From: Antilocapra americana
Lineage: Eukaryota; Chordata; Mammalia; Artiodactyla; Antilocapridae
Direction: 5' to 3'
Assembly: GCA_007570785.1 (NCBI GenBank)
Contig: ML662466.1
Span: forward strand, 1,312,938 to 1,376,937
DNA: 64,000 nucleotides
Part shown: one piece after another, positions 35,451 to 47,477 of the stretch
Layout: every line of letters starts with the position of its first letter
How positions within the stretch are numbered: the first letter of the stretch is position 1
Program-made: the position numbers and the translations under genes
Notes under the pieces: generated by a model
What the model saw: only the letters and a program-made list of their open reading frames with translations
Databases searched by the model: none
Told to the model about the DNA's origin: nothing

Positions 35451-37265
35451 TGGATCATACCTCTTAAAGTTTTAAGAGGCAGAACAAAGCACACCATAAA
35501 CAAATGCAAAAGATGACTCTTAAAATTTTTATAACAAAGAACCTAAAACCTGATAAAAAATGTGAAAAGACATGAGCCAACAATTTCTAAGGAAGATGTA
35601 GCAGAGTTCTTTAACTTTACTAAATGATGTTTAAAAGACACGAGCAGCCAGATCTCAAAAAAGTTATGGAACTAACCCCTAATGACATTATAAATATATT
35701 TAATCTCACTAAGGTAAGAAAAACCATATTGAAATTCCCTTGAGCAATCAAATGGACCTAGAAGTGATATAGATTTCAGAAATTGCAGAGACATTAAAGT
35801 ACTTGAAATAACTGCTGTTTGTATCATCTAAAATTAAGTAGAGTCATGGAAATCATGAAATAGACCCAATTTCATCTAGTAGATATGAAAACTGTAGTGT
35901 CAAATGACAAACACAGTATATAGAAAAAATGGCAGATTGCACAGGGCAGCTGGGGAAAATTGTGCACTTGAAGAGACAACAAGAGAAAGTGCCCGGGATG
36001 AAGCACAGACAACATCAGTATATACAAGTTATGGCACAGCATAATCTACTGATTTTTGCCCCACTACAAATACACATTGGTTAGACATTTCAACATCCAT
36101 CAGTGCAATTCAAGTTAACACAGAGCTCAAAGTGAAACATAGTAGTATCATCTCAATAAATGCTGAAAAATAGTTTAATAAAATCTAGTATCTATTCCTG
36201 GGTTGGGAATATGCCCTGGAAAAGATATAGGTTATCCATATCAGTATTCTTGGGCTTCCCAGGTGGCTTAGCTAGTAAAGAATCTACCTGGCATGCTTGG
36301 CAATGGGATCCACCTCTAAGTTAGGAAGATCCCCTAGGGGAGGGCTCCAATACTGTTGCCTGGAAAATGTCAAATGCTAGAGATTCCTGTTGGGCTTACA
36401 CTCCATTGGGTTGCAAAGAGCTGGATACAATTAGATACAATTGAGAGACTGAAAATATTCTGTATGAAAACTCTTAGCAAGCTATTAATAGAAAACTTCC
36501 TCAATCTGATGAAGATAGTAAACTGTATAACTACCATCACACTTTATGATAGAAAACCGAGTACTTTACTTCTAAGATCAGAATCAAGAAAAAATTGTCC
36601 ATTCTATACTGAATTTCTCTTCATGAAGTTATATTAAAAAATGATTGAGACATTATTCAGTTTGGGAAAGAAGAATTCAACTGTTTTTATTGGTAAGCAA
36701 TAAATATTTAGAATAGCCAATTACATCTGCAGCAACAACAATAACAAAATACTAAAATTAAGAAGTAATTTAAGCATTGTTACAAGATATACAGCTGATA
36801 TATAATATTCAATAGCTATTTTTCTATTTAGTAAGATAGACAATTGAAAATTAAAATAAAAATAATAGCATTCACATTGGAGTATGAGAAACTTAAGAAT
36901 CTGACAAAATATATGAAATTCAGCAATATAAAAAATGTAGAAAAGATTTGCAAAAGAATTTCATCACGTAAATATATACAGATGGCAACTAACCACACAC
37001 AACACACCAAAATGATGTGTTCTATTGACAAAACAGACAGGAAAAAGTGTTTTAAATATATGAAAAAAATTGAACCTCCATGCACTGCTTATGGACAAAA
37101 TGGGATAGCAACCATGGAAAACACTTTGGAAGTTGCTTGGAAAGCTAAACATTGGGCTAACATATGACCCAGCAATCTCACTCCTAGTTTTATACCACTA
37201 AGAATGAAAAAAAAATTTACCCAAAGACTAACACATGAATGTCAATAGCAGTCTTATTTCTAATA
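35451..37265 (+). mobile_element. Old L1 ORF2 3' half, split by a SINE
   Basis: The forward strand shows L1 RT-like sequence at about 36,140-36,190 (reading like SINAEK where younger L1s have SIDAEKAFD). It continues with C-terminal motifs (GACCCAGCAATCTCACTCC at 37,166). Degenerate throughout. 36,480-36,840 is weakly matched only. Confidence 0.65.
36250..36456 (+). mobile_element. Bov-tA SINE
   Basis: GGGCTTCCCAGGTGGCTTAG head, AAAGAATCTACCTGGCATGC, GGAAGATCCCCTAGGGGAG, TGTTGCCTGGAAAATG, then GTTGCAAAGAGCTGG: a full Bov-tA in plus orientation within the old L1. Confidence 0.9.
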
Positions 37266-38189
37266 GTCAAAAAGTTGAGATGAACAAGATGGAAGAGGTG
37301 TAGGTGAACATATAGTGCATCCCTCTCCATAAGTACATCAAGAATATACCTTCAGACATAGGAGTGCTTATAGAACACCAGCTGAGAGAAGAGAAGAGTA
37401 TCTGACCAGAGGAATATAATATATAGTACCATGCAAAACTTTTGTAGGATCAAGTAACTATGGGGGAAAACAGGAGTGTTAGTAGGACTGCACCAGCCCT
37501 CATTGGTGGGGAACTGAAGTGGGGTGTCTGATAACCACATGGGAGCAAGAATCTGGATCAGAAGAGAAATATTTAATGCTGAGAGTGAAACAACTGATCT
37601 GTGCCAGCCTTAAATGGAATGAGAAACAAGCAGTTATTGCTACAGCCATGCACATCCCAGAGAGGGATGCGAGTCTCCTGGAAGTTGCAGCAGCTGGCAG
37701 CTGGAGCATACGGTTTGTGGAGCAATCCCAGGGTCAGGGTTGCTGTTGACTGCAGAGAGACAGATTGAGGGGACACGAGGGAGAAGATTTTGGTTGGGAA
37801 ATACCTGTGGGGGTAAACCATGGAGCCATGGAAGCAAGGTGATACTGCTGAGTCTCATATAGAGGGTCGACCCATTACCATAGCTTCTCCCCACATGCCA
37901 GCATCAGCAGCTGAATAATAGATAGGCTGGCCCATGAAGTGTCTGACTTACCTAACTAAAGAATAGAGCTACAACCAGAGTGCCCCTTCAAGTGTATGAT
38001 GCACTGAACTACAGAGAAGGATGCAAAGTGGGGACCCTCTTTGTGCCTGATATGCCCAACAACAGAGAAGGGTCCCACACCAGGAAGATTTCTAAGCGCC
38101 TGACTGGGTGGAGCTAAGATGCAACTCTAGTCGAAGAGGCCTTCTGATCTCCAGCTGGAAAAAAAGACTGATATGGCCATAACTACTGC

Positions 38190-38223
38190 GGGGGCGGGGA
38201 GGGGGGGGCGAGGAGGGGAGGGG
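38190..38223 (+). other. G-rich tract with quadruplex potential
   Basis: A 34-base run made of G tracts of 5, 4, 8, 4 and 4 separated by one to four bases. It easily satisfies the four-G-run rule for quadruplex formation on the plus strand. It lies in the L1 5'UTR; the matching place in the first copy (about 610-640) has no such run. Confidence 0.85.
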
Positions 38224-38339
38224 TGCAGACACTCTGTTTCCCTGAACACTCTGTACTGCCAGGGTCACTGCAAGTCATGAAGCTGTGACAACTTTATGCT
38301 CAACTCTCACTGGGGCAGAGGTGCCACAGGCAAAAAAAT

Positions 38340-38500
38340 TTTGCATCTATGCCCACAGGATATATTCGGTAGTGTCTGACTCATTTTTACCCCATACACT
38401 GTGGCCTGCCAGGATTCTCTGTCAGGGCAGGGAGTTCTCCAAGTAAGAATATTGAAGCACATTGCCAATTCTGTTTGCCATACCCTTCTAAAGCACTATA
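38340..38500 (-). repeat. Bov-tA-like SINE segment inside the L1 5'UTR
   Basis: Same position and orientation as 767-935: GTGTCTGACTCATTTTTACCC, GTGGCCTGCCAGGATTC, GAATATTGAAGCACATTGCC. It was shared before the two L1 copies diverged. Confidence 0.6.
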
Positions 38501-40559
38501 GTTCTTGTTGCCCTAGCCAACTCCCACGAGTAATTTGTGCTGCCTGAACCCCTGTGACTTAGAAGATGCACCACTTCTACAGCTGGCCCTCACAGAGTCA
38601 AGCTCAAGTCCTCTATGTCAGCCTTAGAAGCAAATCCCATTTGATGAACCACATGCACAGTTGGAAATAAAACCACAACTGAAACCCACGGGCAATGTGG
38701 CCAAGGAAGAAGATCCAAAACCTTCCTAGTAGCTATACAAGCTTCAGATTAAATTCACATGATCAGCTAGGCAGACTGTCTATGGAATATATGAAAGTTT
38801 ATTGAGAGCTCCCACAAAAGAAAACGCAGTAGTTCTGATAGCTGTGAACATTGGAGGTAAGAACACATAAGACCAGATTAGAATCTGAGCTGCCTCCACA
38901 GCAGGTACAGAGATCAGCACAATGTTGGAGGGTATCCTAGGGTGGTGAGATGGTCGGTGACTCCTAGTGAAAGAAAGGACTCTGACAGCAGTGGCTAAAG
39001 ATAAACATGTATTATTCTTATGTTTTGACTTGCTCTGTAGACTCTGTTTTTTGTTTTTTTCTCCCTCTGTTGCAGTCGTCAAGCCTTTCATCACTATGAA
39101 ATCGAATGAAGCTTTGAGTTTTTCTTTCTCAGTTACATTTTATATTACTGTTATAAATCTCTGCTTTTACTTTGGGCTTTGCAGTCCTGTGGAGTCTTTC
39201 TTTTTTAATTTTTTTCCTTTCAATTTCATTTTTTAAACCTATTATTGTTTTTCTATATTTATTCCTTTGTTTGCTTTTTCTACCATTTTTTCCCCCTTGC
39301 AGTTAATATTTAATGCTTACAAATCCTGTTTTTCGACCTCCATTTAACTTTGAATATCTTTACTTTCCTCTCAACTTATTTGTTAGTTTTATTTTCATTG
39401 CTTCATTCCTCAACTAGAACCTTGACAAGTTTTGTTTTCCAGTTTCTGTTTTAGTTAGTTTTCTTCTGGTAGGTATAATTTTGGTTTTGTTTGTTAGGCT
39501 GATCAGGCTAATGTATTGTATTTTTGTTGGATTGTTTTGATTTCCCTTATGTGTGTATATTTATATGCATATTGTTGTTACAAACCTTGGTCTCTGCATT
39601 GGTCTTTTGTTGTTCTCTAGAGTTTTCTTTTTTCTTTTTATTTTTACTTTCCTCTTTCTCTCTCTCTCGCTCTCTCTCTCTCTCTTTTTTTTTTTAATTT
39701 TGATTTTAAAACTTTTTTCTACATTTATTTTTTGTTTTCCTTTCCTACTTTTCTTTTCTCCATTTGGTTAATCTTTAATGTATATAAATCTTCTTCATCT
39801 ACCTTTATTTAATTTTGCATATCTATTCTTTCGTTCCTTTCCTCTCAACATATTGCTTAGTTTTCTTTTCATTGCCCTATTCTCCACGTGGCACCTTGCT
39901 TTAGTTTGATTTTCCAGTTTGTACTATAGTTAGTTTTGTTCTTTACTGGTAAATATAATTTTTTATTTACTTTGTTTGCCAAATGAGTCTATTGTTTTTG
40001 TTTATTTGTTTGTTTTGTTTTGTTTCTTTTTTGCTTTTGTAGGACTCTTTTCATTTGCTCATGGGTGTATATGTATTTGTGTATATTCCACGGTTTTAAT
40101 TATTATTTTCCAGATTTTGTAACTTCTATTTTTCTGGGGTTTCTTGTTTGTTGATATTTCTTATAATCTCACTTAATGCCATAATAAATCTCTTGTGGAA
40201 TCTTTGTTCATGACCAGAGATCAAGCCCTGACTCTTTGGGGTGATAGCACTGACTCCAAGGTCCTAGACTACTAGAAAAGTAACCCTATGGAGTATCAAA
40301 TACTGAGAACCCACTCAAAGGAAATCACTTGAATACAAGACCCAGCATCACCCAGCCACAAGTGACCATCCTGTGCAGGACACCTCATCCAAAAAATAAA
40401 CAAAATAAAAACGGAATCATCAACAGACAGGATTACCACCTCACTCAACCTTGCCCATCAGAGGAAAAACAAACAAAAATTCAGCACAAATCTCACCCTA
40501 CATGCATCATACACAAACCACTGTGCCAATCATAGGAGGGCAGAAACAAAAGGGAGAAA

Positions 40560-41490
40560 TAATTCGTCCTTGAAACCCGGGAAAAGGAGACCTCAAACTG
40601 TAAGTTAAATAAATAAAAGGCAGAGAAATACTACAGAAATAAAGAGGAAACAGGCTACCTGAAAAAGAACTCATAATAATGATAGTAAAGGTGACCAAAA
40701 ACCTTGGAAACAAAATGGAGAAAGTGCAACAATCAATGAATAAAGACAAATTAAAGAATAAACATACAGAGAAAAACACAATTAATGAAATTTAAAATAC
40801 TCAAAAAGAAATCAATATTTTAATATCTGAAGCAGAAGAACTAATCAATGAGCTGAAAGATAAAATGGTGGAAATAACTGCTGAGGAGCAGAATGAAGTA
40901 AAATAATTTAAAAAATGGAGAATAATCTCAAAGATCTCAGGGACAATATCAAATGCAACAATATTTAAATTATAGGGATCCTAGAAGAAGAGAAGAAGAA
41001 AGGATATGACAAAATTTTTGAAGTTGAAAATTTCATGAACAAGGAAAAGGAATTAGTCAATCTAGTCTAAGAGGCACAAAGAGCCCCATAAGGATAAGCT
41101 CAAAGAGAAACTTGGCAAGACACATACAAATCAGACAGACAAAGATGAAACACAGAGAAAGAATTTTAAAAGCAACAAGGGAGAAACAAGTAACATACAA
41201 GGGAAACCCCATATGCTTAATAGCTGTTCTTTCAGCAGAAATGCTACAGGCCAGAAGGGAATGGCAGAAAATATTTAAAATACTGAAATAGAAAATTCTA
41301 TAACCAAGATTACCGTACTTAGTAAAGATGTCATTCAAAACTGATGGAGAAGTCAAAAGCTGTTCAGAGAAGGAAGTGATAATTCAATATCACCAAACCA
41401 GTTTTACAACAAATGTTAAAGGGACTTATATAGTCAAGAAATACAAGAGAAGAAAAAAAAGATATCCAAAATCAACCCCAAACAATAAAG
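40560..41490 (+). pseudogene. L1 ORF1 remnant
   Basis: ORF1 region between the 5'UTR and the ORF2 start. AGAAGGGAATGGCAG (41,256) corresponds to the conserved ARREWQ segment. Multiple stops. Unlike 2,688-4,208 it has no LTR inside, giving the empty site for that insertion at about 40,910. Confidence 0.75.
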
Positions 41491-42524
41491 AAAATAGCAA
41501 TAGGAACATATATTTCAATAATATCTTAAAAATAAGTGGATTAAATATTCCATCCAAAAGACACAGACTGATTGAATGAATAAAAAAAGCAAGACCCAAA
41601 TATAAGTTGCCCACAAGAAACCACTTCGAACTAAAGACATACATGTACTGAAACTGAGAGGATGGAAAAATAGAGTCCATGCAAATGAGAAGCAAATAAA
41701 AGCTTAAGTAGCAATCCTCATATCAGAGATAAACTAAAGATTACAGGAGATAAGGAAGAACACTACATAATGATCAAGTGATTGATCCACAATGAAGATA
41801 TAACAATTGTAAATATCTATGCACCCAACACAGGAGCACTTCAGTACATAAGACAAACAGTAACAGAATAAAAGAAGAAATTGACAGTAACACAATTATA
41901 GTAGGACTCCAATGGACACCAATTAGAACAGCAAATTGATAAGGAAACAGACATCTTAAAGGATACATTAGATGAAATAGATCTCACTGTTATCTTCAGA
42001 ACATTCTATCCAAGTGGAATACATGTACTTCTTATGAGTACATGAAACATTATCCAGGATAGACTACACCTTGGCCACAAATCAAACCTCAGTAAAATTA
42101 AGAACATTGAAATTGTATGAAGCATCTTCTCTGACCACAAAACTATGAAACTAGATATCAATTAAAATAAAACCACGATAGTAAAAATACAAACACCGTT
42201 AGATTAAATAACACATTTCTAAATAACCAACAGGTTACTGAAGAAATCATATGAGAAATTTAAAAAGAAATCCTAGAAACAAATGACAGTGAAAACACAA
42301 CTCAAAACTGTATGGGATGCAGCAAAATCAGTCCTAAAGGGGAAGCTTATAGCAATAGAATCCTAACTCAAGAAACAATAAAAGCATGCAACAGACAACC
42401 TCAATTTACATTTAAAACAATTGGAAAAGAACAGTAAAACAAAACAAAAAAAAATTATAGAAGGAAGGAAATCATGAAGATAAAAGGAGAAAGAAATGAA
42501 AAAGAAACATCAGTAAAGATTTGA

Positions 42525-42655
42525 AGAAGCACTTGGAAAATTTTGAATATTACTTTGCTAGTGTGTGAGATCAACACAGTAGTGCAGTAGTTTGAACATT
42601 CTTTGATACTGCCTGTTTTGAAGATAGGAAGGAAAAGTGACCACAGGACTGAAAA
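42525..42655 (-). mobile_element. Short BovB fragment, minus strand
   Basis: TTGAATATTACTTTGCTAG through GTAGTTTGAACATTCTTTG is reversed BovB RT sequence. It is the counterpart of about 19,990-20,108 and has the same BovB-to-L1 junction. Confidence 0.75.
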
Positions 42656-43244
42656 AGGTCAATTTTCAATGAAATATTACCCAGTCATAAAAAGGAACAC
42701 ATTTGAGTCAGTTCTAAAGAGGTGGATGAATCTAGAGCATATTATACAGAATGAATTAAGTCAGAAAGCAAAAGATAAATACTGTATACCAATGCATATG
42801 TGCAGAATCAGAAAAATGGCATTGAAGAATTTATTTGCAGGGTTGTAGATGAAAAAGAGATATAAATAACAGGATAATGGACACACGGAGAGGAAGGCAG
42901 AGGATGAGATGTTTGGAGAGAGTAACATGAAAACTTACATTATCATATATAAAATAGAGAACCAACAGGAATTTGCTAAATGTCTCAGGAATCTCAAAAA
43001 GGGCTCTGCATCAGCCTAGAGAGTTGATATGGGGAGGGAGATGCAAGGGAGGTTCAAGAGGGAGGGAATATATGTATACTTACAGCTGATTTATGTTCAG
43101 GATTGAGAATAAATCATAAAAAAATGTGAACGCATTATATTAAAATTTCATTTACATTTAATTTAAACATCATCAAATTAAAAATTAAAATTATGAAATT
43201 AAATATAAATGAAGTTTTAAAAGAAATAAATTTTAAAAAGAGAG
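42656..43244 (+). mobile_element. L1 3' end (block B copy)
   Basis: Plus-strand end of ORF2 and 3'UTR. A frame at 42,603-42,848 contains YYPVIKRNTFESVLKRWMNL, the conserved L1 ORF2 C-terminus. Collinear with 20,109-20,705. Confidence 0.82.
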
Positions 43245-44023
43245 CAGTTGAAATGACTCAAATGTCCATTAACTGGTAAACTATTATTTAAAACATGCAA
43301 TGCAGTATTATTCAGCCATCAAATGAAAGGGGTTCAGATATATGCTACAATATGCTATAGCTCTGAAATGATTATGTTAATTAAAAGGAGCCAGGCACAA
43401 AAAGATGCCTATTACATTTTCCCATTCATGCAAAGGAATATGTCCCAAATTAGGTAATTCTCTAGACAGAAAATAGAGGAGTGGATGCCTGGGCTAGATG
43501 AAGAAGGAAATGGAAACTGTCTGAAAACTGAAGAGTATTTCCGATTGGAATGATGAAAATATTCTAGAATGAGGTAGTGGTTATGGTTATGCATCCTATG
43601 AAGAAAATAAAAATCAATGAACTATATGCTTTAGCAGGTAAATTCATGGTACAGGAACAACATGTGAATAGTTTTTTTTTTTTTTTTTTAAACTGCAGAA
43701 CCTAGATTCTATATCCAGGGAAATCATTCTTCAAAAATAAAGGAGAAGCATATATTCTCATATGAACAAAAAAATGGGGAATTTAATATCAGCAGATATC
43801 TGGTCTGTAAGAAATGTGAAAAGTAGTTATTTACAGAGTAAGACGATATTAAAGGGAAACTATAGTTAAGAAACGAAGAGTGTAGTAAAAAATAAATGGA
43901 GGCAAAATAAAATTATGTTTCTTATTATTAATTGGTAAAAGATGAATACTTGTTTGAGTTTCTCTACCTTTACTTTTCACTGATTATGAATCTTGTAATT
44001 AAAGTGGATTTTTTGTAGACTAT
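43245..44023 (+). mobile_element. Ancient L1M pieces (block B copy)
   Basis: Counterpart of 20,706-21,518 with the same internal order: L1 3' end to about 43,690, a poly-T at 43,671-43,690, ORF1-like sequence (CATTCTTCAAAAATAAAGG) and the unassigned spacer. Diverged from the block A copy by many point changes and small indels. Confidence 0.65.
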
Positions 44024-44212
44024 GGTAAAGTAACTGCCTGCAATTTAGGAGCCATAGCAGATGTGAGTTCCACCTCTGTATCAAGAAGATCCCTTGGAAG
44101 AAAGCTTTGCAATCCAGTCCAGTATTATTGCCTGGATAATCCACATGGAGAGAGGAGCCTGATGGATTTAAAGTCCATGGGGTTGGAAAGAGCTGGACAC
44201 AACTGAACAACT
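44024..44212 (+). mobile_element. Bov-tA SINE (uninterrupted paralog)
   Basis: Runs from GGTAAAGTAACTGCCTGC through GATCCCTTGGAAG, TTGCCTGGATAATCC, ATGGAGAGAGGAGCCTG to GACACAACTGAACAAC. It is the empty-site paralog of the SINE split at 21,544/26,865. Confidence 0.9.
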
Positions 44213-44481
44213 AAACAAAAACAGACATGCATTCCTAACAGAAACCATGAGTATACTAGAAATACATAAGAAAATTGTCAGCCAAAAAGAAGCAACACAA
44301 AAAGCCTAGACAGTAGAGCTGAATTATAAAAGGTTTTGGACAATTAAAGTCTCCCAATAGTAGGGTAAGCAGTGTGTTCTACACATGAGAGAACAGTAAT
44401 TTTCAACAGCCACTCAATAAAACAACCTTCTAGTCGTATTCATAAGTTAAAAGGAAAAATATTGACTATAAAAGTGTAAGA

Positions 44482-45337
44482 TCCACTTTACACCAGTCAA
44501 AATGGCTGCCATCCAAAAGTCTACAAGCAATAAATGCTGAAGAGGATGTGGAGAAAAGGGAACCCTCTTACACTGTTGGTGGGAATGCAAACTAGTACAG
44601 CCACTCTGGAGAACAGAGTGGAGATTCCTTAAAAAACTGAAAATATAACTACCATATGACCCAGCAATCCCACTGCTTTCCATATACACTGAGGAAACCA
44701 GAATTGAAAGAGACACATGTACCCCAATGTTCATCGCTGCATTGTTTACAATAGCCAGGACATGGAAGCAACCTAGATGTCCATCAACTGACAAATGGAT
44801 AAGAAATCTGTGGTGCATATACACAATGGAATATTACTCAGCATTAAAAAAAAAAATCATTTGAATCAGTTCTACTCAGGTGGACCGAACTGGAGCCTAA
44901 TATCCAGAGTGAAGTAAGCCAGAAGGAAAAACCGTATACTAACCGTATACCGTATACTAACGCATATATATGGAATTCATAAAAATGGTAACGATGACCC
45001 TGCATGCGAGACAGCAAAAGAAACGCAGATGTATAGAGCAGTCTCATGGACTTTGTGGAAGAGGGCAAGGGTGGGATGATATGGGAGAATGACATTGAAA
45101 CATGTTAATTATCATATGTGAAATCAATCGCCAGCCCAGGTTTGATGCTTGGGGCTGATGCACTGGGATGACCCAGGGGGAGGGAATCGGGAGGGAGGAG
45201 GGAGGATGGTTCTGGAGGAGGAGCACATGTATACTGATGGCAGATTCATGTCAATGTATGGCAAAACCAACACAATAAAGTTAAGAAAATTAAAAAGAAA
45301 AAAGAAAAAAAATAAAGTTCCTGCACCCCCCCCAAAA
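44482..45337 (+). mobile_element. 5'-truncated L1 with 12-bp target duplication
   Basis: An 856-bp L1 3' end covering the ORF2 C-terminus and the 3'UTR. It lies between perfect copies of AAAAGTGTAAGA (44,470-44,481 and 45,338-45,349). The tail is unusual: an A-rich run to about 45,316, then GTTCCTGCACCCCCCCC, then a second A run. The block A counterpart (about 27,300-27,400) lacks the element. Confidence 0.94.
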
Positions 45338-45594
45338 AAAAGTGTAAGAGAAAATATCTGCAAAATTTACAGTATAAGCAGCCACAGTTAAAATGATTTC
45401 ACTTTATTTGGTCCATATTCTCAGAATAACTGACAATTAAGATATTTTATTTTCCAATATAAGATTTTGTACTTTTCAAGTTAAAAATGTTTGCACCTTC
45501 CAGTGAATACTTTGTTGCACTGATTAAGATATAAATGAAAGCACTTTGTATGTCTTACTTTGAGAAGGACCTGTACTCAGGAAACCATAATGAA
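45338..45594. other. Low-repeat DNA shared with 27,365-27,620
   Basis: AGTATAAGCAGCCACAG, TTTTGTACTTTTCAAG and ATTAAGATATAAATGAAAG match block A at 27,395-27,610. Nothing else recognised. It ends where an L1 fragment begins with an A run at 45,602. Confidence 0.6.
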
Positions 45595-47470
45595 AAAAAG
45601 AAAAAAAAAAAAAAAGGATGGCACGAACAGATGGAGAGATATACCATGTTCTTGGATGGGGAGAATCAATATTGGAAATATTACTATATTACCCAAAACA
45701 ATCCACAGATTCAGTAAAATCATTATCAAAATACCAGTAACATTATTCACTAAATTAAAAGAAAAATATGTTTTATAACCTGTTTAAAAACAGACAAGAT
45801 CCCCAATTAGTTAAAGAAATCTTGAGAAATAAGAGCAGAGCTGGAAAAATCCGGCTTCTTGTCGTCAGACTATACTACAAAGCTAGAGTAATCAATATAG
45901 TGTGATATTTGCACAAAACTGCAAATATAGATCAATGGTACAAGAACGAAAGCCCAGAAATGAAATCTATACGCCTGTGATAGTCTAATCTATAACAAAG
46001 GAGGCTAGAACATACAGTGCAGAAAACAGTTCATTCAATCACTGATGCTAGGAAAACTGAACAGCTACATGCCAAAGAATGAAACTGGACCACTACCTGA
46101 CATCATACACAAAAATATACCCCAAATGAATCAAAGATCTAATGTAAAACCATACACTATGAAACTACTATAGGAAGACAGGAAAAACACTCTTTGAAAT
46201 AAATCACAGATATTTTTAGACTCATTCTGAAGAGTAATGAAAATGAAAACAAACAAATGGGACATAATTAAACATAAACACTTTTTCATACATACAAAAA
46301 AGGAAACCATAAACAAAAGTAAAACACAACCCTCAGAATAAGAGAAATTACTTGCAAACAAAGTAACAAAGAATTCATCTTCAAAATATGCAAGGATATC
46401 ATGTAGCTCAATATAAAAATAATAATAATAAAAACAATTTGGCAAGGACACCACCAGTGGTTAAAAATGCCACTGCCAGTGAAGGGGGCATGTGTTTGAT
46501 CCTGACTGTGGAAAGATTCCACATTCCAAGGGACAACTGAGCCCAAGCACCACAATTGCTGAGCCTACACATTGCAAGAACTGAAAGCTTCATACTCTAG
46601 AGCACTTGCTCTGCAAGAAGAGAAGCTTACACAATGAAAACTCTTCATACTGCAATTATAAAGTAGTCCCCAATGACCACAACTTGAGTAAAGGCCCCAG
46701 ACACAGTAAGAAAGTACAGCACAGCCAACAAAATAGATAAAGCAAAGAAAAAATGGGCAGAAGACCTAAATAGACATTTCTCCAAAGAAGACATGCAGAT
46801 GGCCAAGATGTACATGAAGAGATCCTTGATACTACTAATTAGAGAAATAGAAATCAAAAGTACAATGAGGTATCATGTTACAGCAGTCATAATGGTCACC
46901 ATCAAAAAGTGTACAAAAAACAAATCCCAGAGAGTATGTAGATATAAGGGAACCCTCCTACACTATTGGTGGGAATGTAAGTTGATACAGTCACTATGGA
47001 AAACAGTACAGAAGTTCCTCAGAAAAGTAAAACTATAATTTTTGTATGATCCAGAAATATTATCCCTAGGCATAAACCCAGACAAAACCCAGACAAAATA
47101 CAATCTCCAAAGATACATGCACTCTGACGTTCAAAGAAGCACTATTCACGGTAGCCAGAACAAACAAACATTTTAAGTGTCCATTGACAGATGAATGAAT
47201 AAAATAAATTGATACATATATAAAATAGAACAGTACTCAGCCATTAAAAATGCAAATGATGCCATTTTCAGAAACATGGATGGACTGAGAGATTATCATT
47301 ATTGTGTAATAATTATCATTATTGTAATAATGATTATGTACCATTATTATACAAAGTGAACTAAAGTAGACAGAGAAAGACATATACAAAGTGATATAAC
47401 TTAAATGTGACTGAACTGAACTGAACTGATATGTGTATAACTGAATAACTTTACTGTAAAGCAGAAAATA
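45595..47470 (+). mobile_element. L1 ORF2 3' half, interrupted by SINE and BovB
   Basis: Forward-strand L1 from the late RT region (AGCAGAGCTGGAAAAATCC near 45,833) to the 3' end. 46,793-47,038 translates to [20 protein letters not shown] and CKLIQSLWKTVQKFL. It is interrupted at 46,437-46,745 by a CHR-type SINE and at 47,478 by a BovB. A short L1 terminus at about 48,867-48,905 (TATACTTCAATAAAAAAAATT) is its likely end. Confidence 0.82.
46437..46745 (+). mobile_element. CHR-type cetartiodactyl SINE
   Basis: Order of motifs: AGTGGTTAAAAATGCCACTG head, GATCCTGACTGTGG, GACAACTGAGCCCAAG, CACAATTGCTGAGCC, then CAGACACAGTAAGAAAG and an A-rich end. This is the layout of CHR-1/CHR-2 SINEs, which are shared across whales, hippos and ruminants, so the host L1 must be at least that old. 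Quite diverged. Confidence 0.75.
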
Positions 47471-47477
47471 ACACTAT

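Larger units (their letters stand above)
37266..42515 (+). mobile_element. L1, 5'UTR to mid-ORF2 (block B counterpart of 1-4,316)
   Basis: Begins near GATGAACAAGATGGAAGAGG and runs collinear with 1-4,316: CATGCACATCCCAGAGAGG, the embedded SINE-like piece, the T-rich stretch (39,030-40,200), ACTGACTCCAAGGTCCTAGA, ORF1 (about 40,560-41,490) and ORF2 (about 41,500-42,515). Here ORF2 extends about 0.9 kb further before stopping at a minus-strand BovB piece. It lacks the solo LTR and the 78-bp duplication of the first copy. All frames are broken. Confidence 0.85.
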
